From: DASUAO01 sp046484625
GTDB taxonomy: Bacteria > Actinomycetota > Acidimicrobiia > IMCC26256 > PALSA-555
Direction of reading: 5' to 3'
NCBI GenBank assembly: GCA_046484625.1
Contig: JAWOIO010000198.1
Coordinates: forward strand, 1 to 13,069
Length of the DNA stretch: 13,069 bases
The position numbers and the translations under genes were made by a program. The notes under the pieces are model-generated. The model worked only from the letters and a program-made list of their open reading frames with translations. It was not told the DNA's origin and made no database searches. Below are positions 8,490-13,069 of the stretch, in pieces (within the stretch, counting starts at the first letter, position 1; each line of letters begins with the position of its first letter).

Positions 8490-10520
8490 ATGGGTCTGCG
8501 CCGTCGTCGCCGTCAGCATGACGACACGCGCGGGTTCCGGTACTCGGCGTGGGACGGCTCGCAGAAGGGCTTCGACCTCGACGCCGACGCCCTGCTCGAC
8601 GAGATGACCGACGACCTCCTCTACCACGGCGACCTCCACGCCTCACTGCGGCGCCTCATGCAGCAGGGCATGAAGGACCGCAACGGCGAGGACCTCATGG
8701 GCCTGCGCGACATGCTCCAGAAGCTCCGGGAGCAGCGACGCGAGATGCTCGACCGCTACGACCTCGGGGGCGTCTACGAGGACATCGCCGAGCAGCTGCG
8801 CGAGGTCGTCGAACAGGAGCGCGAGGGCATCGAGCGGCGCCTCGACGAGGTGCAGGCCGGCGACGACCAGCGGCGCAAGGAGATCGTCGAGGAGCTCGCC
8901 GAGCAGCGCCGGGAGCAGCTCGACGCGCTGCCCCCCGACCTCGCCGGCAAGGTGAGCGAGCTCCAGCAGTACGACTGGATGGACGACGCGGCGCGCCAGC
9001 GCTTCGAGGAGCTCATGGAGCAGCTCAAGGAGCAGCTGCTGCAGAGCACGTTCAACCAGATGTCCGAGGGCATGCAGAACATGGACCCGGAGCGCATGGC
9101 GCGCATGAAGGACATGCTCAACGAGCTCAACCAGATGCTCGACCAGCGCGCGAATGGCGAGGAGCCCGACTTCGACGGGTTCATGGAGCGCTACGGCGAC
9201 TTCTTCCCCGGCAACCCGCAGTCGCTCGACGAGCTGCTCGAGCAGATGGCGCAGTCGATGGCCCAGATGCAGCAGATGCTCAACTCGATGACCCCGGAGC
9301 AGCGGGCCCAGCTCCAGGCGCTCTCGGAGTCGCTGCTCGAGGACATGGACCTGCGCTGGCAGGTCGACCAGCTCGCCCGCAACCTCCAGCAGGCGTTCCC
9401 GAACCTGCCGTGGGAGCGCGCCCAGCAGTTCCGCGGCGACGACCCGCTCTCGATGGGTCAGATGCCCGGCCTGCTCGAGCAGCTGGGCGACATGGACGAC
9501 CTCGAGCACCTGCTCCGCCAGGCCACCCAGCCCGGCGAGCTGGCCGAGGTCGACATCGACCGGGCCCGCGAGATGCTCGGCGACGACGCCGCCCGCTCGC
9601 TCGAGCGCCTCGCCGAGCTGGCGAAGATGCTCGAGGAGGCCGGGCTCATCGAGCAGCGCGAGGGCCGGCTCGAGCTCACGCCCCGGGGCATCCGGGCGAT
9701 CGGCAACAAGGCGCTCGGCGACCTCTTCCGCAAGCTCATGAAGGACCGCGGGGGCAAGCACGAGACCGAGCGCGAGGGGATCGGGCACGACCCGGCCTAT
9801 GAGCACAAGCCCTACGAGTGGGGCGACCCGTTCCGCCTCGACGTGCAGCAGACGATCAAGAACGCGATCTGGCGCAGCGGCGGCGGCACGCCCGTCCGCC
9901 TCACGCCCGACGACTTCGAGATCGAGCGGACCGAGCAGGTCGTGCGCAGCGCGACGGTGCTGCTGCTCGACGTGTCGCTCTCGATGCCGATGCGCGACAA
10001 CTTCCTGTCGGCGAAGAAGGTCGCGATGGCGCTCCACGCGCTCATCACGAGCCAGTTCCCGCGCGACTACTTCGGGCTCGTGAGCTTCGGCCGCGTCGCA
10101 CGCGAGGTCGCGCCGGAGAAGCTGCCCGAGATGAGCTGGGACTTCGAGTGGGGCACCAACATGCAGCACGCGATGCTGCTCGCCCGGCGGATGCTCCGAC
10201 GCCAGTCCGGTACGAAGCAGATCATCATGGTCACCGACGGTGAGCCGACGGCCCACATCGAGCACGGCGAGCCGTACTTCCAGTACCCGCCGTCGCCGGT
10301 GACGATCGAGGAGACCTTGAAAGAGGTCATGCGCTGCACCCGCGACGGCATCCGCATCAACACGTTCATGCTCGACGAGAGCCACTACCTGCGGACGTTC
10401 GTCGAGCGCATGATGCAGATGAACAAGGGCCGGGCGTTCTTCACGACGCCCGACACCCTGGGCGACTACGTGCTCGTCGACTTCCTCGAGCAGCGTCGCC
10501 AGCAACGCCGAGCCAGCTGA
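8490..10520 (+). CDS. Large VWA-domain protein with coiled-coil N-terminus, partner of the AAA+ ATPase
   Basis: This 676-aa protein has no signal peptide or membrane helix and should be cytosolic. Residues 1-30 are basic and then aromatic. About 50-300 are helical, coiled-coil-like, and rich in Glu, Gln, Arg and Met. About 370-410 (LEEAGLIEQREGRLELTPRG, then IRAIGNKAL) look like a small winged-helix unit. The VWA domain fills about 485-660. Its MIDAS metal site looks intact: DVSLS (494-498), T556 in WGTNMQ and D583 in VTDGEPT. VWA proteins of this CoxE/ViaA/CobT-like kind work with MoxR-type ATPases, and such a gene lies upstream in the same orientation. The ATG follows TACCGT by 6 nt, suggesting its own leaderless promoter. 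Substrate unknown. Confidence 0.88.
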   Translation: MGLRRRRRQHDDTRGFRYSAWDGSQKGFDLDADALLDEMTDDLLYHGDLHASLRRLMQQGMKDRNGEDLMGLRDMLQKLREQRREMLDRYDLGGVYEDIAEQLREVVEQEREGIERRLDEVQAGDDQRRKEIVEELAEQRREQLDALPPDLAGKVSELQQYDWMDDAARQRFEELMEQLKEQLLQSTFNQMSEGMQNMDPERMARMKDMLNELNQMLDQRANGEEPDFDGFMERYGDFFPGNPQSLDELLEQMAQSMAQMQQMLNSMTPEQRAQLQALSESLLEDMDLRWQVDQLARNLQQAFPNLPWERAQQFRGDDPLSMGQMPGLLEQLGDMDDLEHLLRQATQPGELAEVDIDRAREMLGDDAARSLERLAELAKMLEEAGLIEQREGRLELTPRGIRAIGNKALGDLFRKLMKDRGGKHETEREGIGHDPAYEHKPYEWGDPFRLDVQQTIKNAIWRSGGGTPVRLTPDDFEIERTEQVVRSATVLLLDVSLSMPMRDNFLSAKKVAMALHALITSQFPRDYFGLVSFGRVAREVAPEKLPEMSWDFEWGTNMQHAMLLARRMLRRQSGTKQIIMVTDGEPTAHIEHGEPYFQYPPSPVTIEETLKEVMRCTRDGIRINTFMLDESHYLRTFVERMMQMNKGRAFFTTPDTLGDYVLVDFLEQRRQQRRAS

Positions 10521-10522
10521 CC

Positions 10523-10602
10523 CCACGTGTGCCCTTCCCGGGGGCTTCTCGGCACGCTGGTTGTTGCAGAGCAACGCTGAACGTGCCGAGAAGCCGACGT
10601 GG
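10523..10602. terminator. Hairpin between convergent genes, possible bidirectional terminator
   Basis: GGCTTCTCGGCACG (10543-10556) and CGTGCCGAGAAGCC (10582-10595) form a perfect 14-bp stem. The 25-nt loop holds a further GTTGC/GCAAC stem (10563-10575). Outside, CCACGT (10523-10528) can pair with ACGTGG (10597-10602). It sits between the ends of the VWA and macro-domain genes. There is no T tract on either strand, a form of terminator often proposed in actinobacteria. The pairing is certain; the function is inferred. Confidence 0.6.
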
Positions 10603-10640
10603 TGCGGCGGCGGTGACGGGCGAGGGGCGAGACGCCAGGG

Positions 10641-11150
10641 TCACGGTCCCAGGGCGGCCTCGTAGACGGCCAGGGTGGCCTCGTCGAAGCAGACGAATCG
10701 GACCAGCTCGAGGTGGCGGGGCTCGGCGCGGCGGCACGTCGCCACGGCGACGGCGGTCGCCTCCGGGAGGGGATAGCCGTAGATCCCGGTGCTGATGGCC
10801 GGAAACGCGATCGATCGGGCCTCCAGGCCGTCGGCGACGGCCAGGGACCGTTCGTAGGCCGATCGGAGCGCCTCGGCCTCGCCCCGGTGGCCGCCGTGCC
10901 AGACCGGGCCGACCGCGTGGACGACCCACCGGGCGGCCAGGGCGAACCCCGGGGTCGCCACCGCGTCGCCCGTCGGGCAGCCCCCCAGGGCGTCGCAGGC
11001 CTCGGCGAGACCGGCCCCGGCCCGGGCGAAGATCGCCCCGCAGACCCCGCCGCCCCGCACCAGTTCGGCGTTCGCGGCGTTCACGATCACGTCGGTCTGC
11101 TCCCGGGTGAGATCGCCGAGCACGGCCTCGAGCCGGGGTCTCACGCCCAC
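10641..11150 (-). CDS. Macro-domain protein (ADP-ribose-binding, possible hydrolase)
   Basis: A 169-aa single macro domain. VIVNAANAELVRGGGVCGAI (21-40) gives the NAAN motif and the first ADP-ribose loop. FPAISTGIYGYPLPEA (116-131) is the second, phosphate-binding loop, and VVHAVGPVW (76-84) is the central strand. Relatives bind ADP-ribose and many hydrolyse O-acetyl-ADP-ribose or mono-ADP-ribosyl groups. The Asp that follows GGGV in YmdB and MacroD-type enzymes is Cys here (C37), so hydrolysis by the usual mechanism is uncertain. The GTG at 11150 is the outermost start in frame; a second GTG two codons later is also possible. Neither has a clear ribosome site. No ADP-ribosyltransferase gene is nearby, so this does not look like a DarTG-type toxin pair. 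Confidence 0.9.
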   Translation of the reverse strand: MGVRPRLEAVLGDLTREQTDVIVNAANAELVRGGGVCGAIFARAGAGLAEACDALGGCPTGDAVATPGFALAARWVVHAVGPVWHGGHRGEAEALRSAYERSLAVADGLEARSIAFPAISTGIYGYPLPEATAVAVATCRRAEPRHLELVRFVCFDEATLAVYEAALGP

Positions 11151-11287
11151 GCGGGCCCGGTTCTCAACGAAATCTCCCGCCAGAATACGTCAAAACGGAC
11201 ATTTCACCTGGGGATGACGAGGTTTCCCTTGCATTGGCGCCGATCGAGGCGGCAGCATGACATCAATGTAGTTCCAACGGTGTTGTT

Positions 11288-11309
11288 CGGACCCGCCACA
11301 CCGGGTCCG
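11288..11309 (+). promoter_or_regulatory. Stem-loop in the whiB leader
   Basis: CGGACCCG (11288-11295) pairs with CGGGTCCG (11302-11309) in a perfect 8-bp stem with a 6-nt loop (CCACAC). It ends 13 nt before the GGAGGAG ribosome site. It could be a terminator/attenuator, an RNA stability element or a protein-binding dyad in DNA. No T tract follows. Confidence 0.5.
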
Positions 11310-11322
11310 GCCGCCGCCAATT

Positions 11323-11329
11323 GGAGGAG
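11323..11329 (+). promoter_or_regulatory. Ribosome binding site deciding the TTG start of whiB
   Basis: GGAGGAG lies 5 nt before TTG 11335, the best Shine-Dalgarno in the window. It supports TTG as the true start, and most of the other plus-strand genes here lack such a site. Confidence 0.85.
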
Positions 11330-11334
11330 ATCCG

Positions 11335-11628
11335 TTGCTAGTCCAAGAGCTCATCCAGCAGTTCCAGCCGGACGCCGACGGTGCGAACCGGTGGCAGGAG
11401 CGAGCCAACTGCCTCGGGGTCGATCCCGACCTGTTCTTCCCCGAGCGCGGCGCCTCCACCCGGGAGGCCAAGGGTGTCTGCCGGGGCTGCGAGGTCCGGG
11501 CGGAATGCCTGGAGTACGCCCTCGCCCACGGCGAGAAGTTCGGGATCTGGGGCGGGCTCTCCGAGCGGGAGCGCCGCCGGGTGCGCCGCGAGCGGGCCAT
11601 GGCCCGGAGGGCCGCCGAGACGGCCTAA
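11335..11628 (+). CDS. whiB2: WhiB-family transcriptional regulator (WhiB2/WhmD-like)
   Basis: This 97-aa protein contains the Wbl pattern of four cysteines, C26 (RANCLGVDPDLFFPERG) and C49, C52 and C58 (VCRGCEVRAEC), expected to hold a redox-sensitive [4Fe-4S] cluster. The GIWGG turn (70-74) and a basic tail, SERERRRVRRERA, follow for sigma-factor and DNA contact. The stretch WQERANC, then STREAKGVCRGCEVRAECLE and YALAHGEKFGIWGGLSERER, is closest by memory to WhiB2/WhmD, an essential septation regulator in mycobacteria (WhiB in Streptomyces). The start is an uncommon TTG fixed by a strong GGAGGAG 5 nt upstream; the next in-frame starts would remove conserved sequence. The stop overlaps that of ftcD in the four bases CTAA. 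Confidence 0.93.
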   Translation: MLVQELIQQFQPDADGANRWQERANCLGVDPDLFFPERGASTREAKGVCRGCEVRAECLEYALAHGEKFGIWGGLSERERRRVRRERAMARRAAETA

Positions 11629-12509
11629 GGGCTGGCCGGTCCGTCGGCCTCGGGCCGCCGGACCCCCGGGCTCGCCAGGCGGGCCTCGATCGTCTGCTCG
11701 GGCCCGATCCCGGCCCACTCCCGGAACTCCGCGCTGGTCCGGTCGTACTCGGCGGCGGGCACCAGCCCGACCAGCTCCACCCGGGTCACATCCCAGTCGT
11801 CACGACCCGCCAGCCGGCGGACCTCCCCGCAGGCTTCCTCCAGGCCCGTGAGCGGCAGGTCCACCAGGTTCATCGAGACCTGGACCGACTCCGCCCCCTC
11901 GAGCTCCAGCCCCAGCGCCCGCACCCCGGGAAGCCCGCCGTCGCGCTCGCGCACGGCACGGGCGATCCGGCGGGCGACGAGCACGTCGTCGGTGTCGAGC
12001 CAGCAGTTGACGGCCACGAGCGGCGGACGGGCACCGACGGCCACGGCGCCGAGCTCGGGATGGGGAATGGCGGGGCCGAGGTCCGGGGCGCGCTTCCCGA
12101 AGGCGTCGGCCCGCAGCTCGGGCAGCGATCGGCGGAGCGGATCGGCGTCGTCGTAGAAGAAGACCGGGACGTCGAGGTCGGAGACGATCCACTCGCCGAA
12201 CGCGATCGCCGCGTTGGCGGCGAGGTCCCGGTCGCCGTCGAGCGCACAGAACGGCACCACGTCGAGCACGCCGATGCGCGGGTGGGCCCCCTCGTGACCT
12301 GCGAGGTCGAGGTGCTCCGCGACCGCCCGGGCCAGCGCGGCGGCGGCCGTCTCGGCGTCACGTGGTGCCGGACCGGCGAGGGTGAACACGGCGCGGTGAT
12401 GGTCCGCATCGTCGTGCACATCGAGCAGCGACGGTCCGCAGGCCGCGGCGAGCGCGTCGAGCACGTCGGCGCGCCGGCCTTCGGAGACGTTGGGGACGCA
12501 CTCGAGCAC
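11625..12509 (-). CDS. ftcD: Glutamate formimidoyltransferase (formiminotransferase domain)
   Basis: A 294-aa enzyme with the two-lobed formiminotransferase fold. It begins VLECVPNVSEGRR, then DADHHRAVFTLAG (34-46) and GHEGAHPRIGVLDVVPFCAL (71-90). The latter holds the histidine (H76) equivalent to the catalytic base of mammalian FTCD. NCWLDTDDV and SVQVSMNLVDLPLTG mark the second lobe. Known members move the formimino group from N-formimino-glutamate to tetrahydrofolate or process 5-formyl-THF. The cyclodeaminase domain of the mammalian fusion is absent and no hut gene is next to it. The role may be folate one-carbon balance rather than histidine breakdown. The GTG start follows TACGCT (12516-12521) by 6 nt, with no Shine-Dalgarno. 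Confidence 0.92.
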   Translation of the reverse strand: MLECVPNVSEGRRADVLDALAAACGPSLLDVHDDADHHRAVFTLAGPAPRDAETAAAALARAVAEHLDLAGHEGAHPRIGVLDVVPFCALDGDRDLAANAAIAFGEWIVSDLDVPVFFYDDADPLRRSLPELRADAFGKRAPDLGPAIPHPELGAVAVGARPPLVAVNCWLDTDDVLVARRIARAVRERDGGLPGVRALGLELEGAESVQVSMNLVDLPLTGLEEACGEVRRLAGRDDWDVTRVELVGLVPAAEYDRTSAEFREWAGIGPEQTIEARLASPGVRRPEADGPASP

Positions 12510-12515
12510 CTACCC

Positions 12516-12521
12516 AGCGTA
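12516..12521 (-). promoter_or_regulatory. -10 box of ftcD (leaderless type)
   Basis: TACGCT on the minus strand lies 6 nt before the GTG at 12509, the same spacing as in front of cbs and the VWA gene. No ribosome site intervenes. Confidence 0.5.
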
Positions 12522-12540
12522 GGAGCGCTCGGGCCCGGAT

Positions 12541-12605
12541 CACCGTAAGGCCGCACCGTAAGGCCGCACCGTAAGGCCGCACCGCAGGGTCGCACCGTAG
12601 GGTGG
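12541..12605. repeat. Five tandem 13-bp repeats
   Basis: CACCGTAAGGCCG is repeated three times exactly (12541-12579), then as CACCGCAGGGTCG and CACCGTAGGGTGG (to 12605), with no spacers. The array lies in the 102-bp gap between the divergent ftcD and LLM genes. In the last unit the drift from TAAGGC to TAGGGT creates the likely -10 (12598-12603), 8 nt before the ATG at 12612. It may be a regulator array or simple slippage expansion. Confidence 0.85.
12598..12603 (+). promoter_or_regulatory. -10 box of the LLM gene, made by the last repeat unit
   Basis: TAGGGT lies 8 nt before ATG 12612 without a Shine-Dalgarno. It is part of the fifth 13-bp repeat. Confidence 0.4.
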
Positions 12606-12611
12606 TGGCCG

Positions 12612-12716
12612 ATGCGGATCGGGTTGGCGTTGCCCCAGTACGACTACTCGGTGGCGGGTGAGTCGCCCCTCACCTGGCCGACGCTCGCCGCGCACGCGGT
12701 CCGGGCCGAGGAGCTC
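12612..12716 (+). pseudogene. LLM-class (luciferase-like) F420-dependent oxidoreductase, first 35 codons only
   Basis: The frame begins MRIGLALPQYDYSVAGESPL and ends AAHAVRAEEL, the usual N-terminus of LLM-class flavin/F420 oxidoreductases. In this family the next residues should be of the kind GFDSVWLSDH. Instead the frame runs into PILGLILVRSTLIAS and stops at 12824. The family match is lost abruptly near 12716, together with a change in base composition. The actual chromosome probably carries a full gene of about 300 codons that was cut here by an assembly join. A genuine truncation by recombination is the alternative. Family assignment rests on a short segment. Confidence 0.65.
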
Positions 12717-12717
12717 C
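12710..12717. other. Breakpoint between actinobacterial and archaeal-like sequence
   Basis: To the left the DNA is an actinobacterial coding region. To the right, 12718-12900 is visibly less GC-rich (runs such as CCCTTTTTCCC, GAAATAAACC), and a Pus10-like frame follows. The palindrome GGAGCTCC (12710-12717) sits at the change and may be the shared microhomology or only chance. No transposase or repeat marks the edge. Confidence 0.65.
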
Positions 12718-12913
12718 CAATCCTGGGCTTGATCCTGGTCCGGTCGACTTTGATTGCGTCAAACATGCCACGGGCGATGCGCATGGCGTTGATCACATTC
12801 CCTTTTTCCCGGAGTGTATTGTAGAGGACCTCCCTCGCGTCGAAATAAACCTTGTTGGCAGTGCCTTCTTTCGGAAAGACGCCAGAGCGACCCCTCACGA
12901 AAAGGCCCGGCAT
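12717..12913 (-). CDS. Unidentified protein fragment in the foreign segment
   Basis: The minus strand is open from ATG 12913 across the breakpoint. Its part within the foreign segment begins MPGLFVRGRSGVFPKEG, continues VYFDAREVLYNTLREKGNVI and ends near RTRIKPRIG, about 65 residues. The composition is protein-like (balanced, amphipathic, mixed third positions with AAG and AGG codons), whereas the plus-strand frames here have stops or poor composition. I do not recognise the family. The ATG shares CATG with the Pus10 ATG on the other strand, so one of the starts is probably wrong; GTG 12898 is an alternative here. The C-terminal part is lost at the breakpoint. It may not be a real gene. Confidence 0.35.
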
Positions 12914-13069
12914 GAAGGATGCGGTGCGGAACATCCTCGCGCGGTACACGTTGTGCGACAGTTGCCTCGGCAGGCAGTTCGCGGCCCTCTCCACCGGCCT
13001 GACGAACCGCCAGCGCGGCGCCGCCCTGCGCCGCCTCGTGGGGGCGGCCCCGTGCGAGACCACCTGCTG
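12912..13069 (+). CDS. pus10: Archaeal-type tRNA pseudouridine synthase Pus10, N-terminal part
   Basis: From ATG 12912 the frame gives 52 residues to the window end. It contains ILARYTLCDSCLGRQFAAL followed by STGLTNRQRGAALRRL. Archaeal Pus10 proteins begin with this pattern: a short helix, then LCD-x-CLGR-x-FA with the first CxxC of the zinc-binding N-terminal domain, then GLTN-x-x-RG. Pus10 makes pseudouridine 54/55 in archaeal tRNA. Bacteria use TruB and are not expected to carry pus10. With the composition break upstream, this marks the right end of the window as archaeal DNA. The catalytic domain lies outside, and the identification rests on the N-terminal motif only. Confidence 0.65.
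   Translation, partial: MKDAVRNILARYTLCDSCLGRQFAALSTGLTNRQRGAALRRLVGAAPCETTC

Larger units (their letters stand above)
11151..11334. promoter_or_regulatory. Intergenic leader between the macro-domain gene and whiB
   Basis: This 184-bp gap is less GC-rich than its surroundings at 11160-11290. It should hold the promoters of both divergent genes. A TATTCT on the minus strand (11182-11187) could be a -10 for the macro-domain gene. On the plus strand TTGCAT (11229-11234) could be a -35 for whiB, but its partner is weak. The long distance to the TTG start suggests a transcribed leader for whiB. None of these boxes is strong enough to name with confidence. Confidence 0.4.

Noticed and set aside
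8643..10574. Long open frame on the minus strand opposite the VWA gene
   Set aside because: Its Leu/His/Glu/Val-rich translation has no domain pattern and is the complement of the Glu/Gln/Leu-rich coiled coil of the VWA protein.
10641..11150. DarTG-like toxin-antitoxin pair with the macro domain as antitoxin
   Set aside because: The neighbours are a VWA gene and whiB; no ADP-ribosyltransferase-like frame was seen next to it.
11188..11193. TTGACG on the minus strand as a -35 box for the macro-domain gene
   Set aside because: No acceptable -10 lies 16-18 bp further along; the TATTCT nearby is immediately next to it and overlaps the spacing.
12541..12605. Possible CRISPR array
   Set aside because: The units are 13 bp and directly adjacent, without spacers, and no cas gene is present.
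12718..12900. Insertion sequence as the cause of the composition break
   Set aside because: No transposase motif, terminal inverted repeats or target duplication could be seen at the breakpoint.

Overview
The window is GC-rich (clearly above 60% by eye, strongly G/C at third codon positions) and reads as the chromosome of a high-GC actinobacterium, probably from or near the class Acidimicrobiia. This placement is an inference. It rests on a WhiB-family iron-sulfur regulator, a type B (five-helix) succinate dehydrogenase, an F420-type LLM oxidoreductase start, cbs next to metB, and several genes with a TANNNT box 6-8 nt before the start codon and no Shine-Dalgarno, the signature of actinobacterial leaderless mRNAs. 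No rRNA, tRNA, insertion sequence or CRISPR array was seen.

Layout. 1-180: start of a VOC/glyoxalase-like gene (-), divergent from cbs. 225-2831: cbs and metB-type genes (+), a transsulfuration pair. 2850-6359: sdhC-sdhA-sdhB operon (-), the complete succinate dehydrogenase. 6510-10520: a MoxR-like AAA+ ATPase (+) and a large VWA-domain protein (+), with a small divergently transcribed lipoprotein gene (-) between them. The lipoprotein/VWA promoter region holds a long imperfect inverted repeat. 10543-10595: strong hairpin between convergent genes. 10641-11150: macro-domain protein (-). 11335-11628: WhiB2/WhmD-like regulator (+) behind a 184-bp leader region. 11625-12509: glutamate formimidoyltransferase (-). 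12541-12605: five tandem 13-bp repeats running into the promoter of an LLM-class oxidoreductase gene (12612).

After about 35 codons, near 12710-12717, the LLM gene stops matching its family and the sequence changes. The next roughly 200 bases are less GC-rich, and from 12912 a reading frame matches the N-terminus of archaeal tRNA pseudouridine synthase Pus10. The last roughly 350 bases therefore look foreign. A chimeric assembly join is the simplest explanation, with lateral transfer as the alternative.

How the genes work together. Cbs and the MetB-type enzyme make and split cystathionine. SdhCAB feeds electrons from succinate to the quinone pool. The AAA+/VWA pair is the best candidate for a poorly described system: such pairs (compare RavA-ViaA, CobS-CobT) act as chaperone-like or metal-insertion machines, but nothing in the window names a substrate. 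The remaining genes look like separate transcription units.
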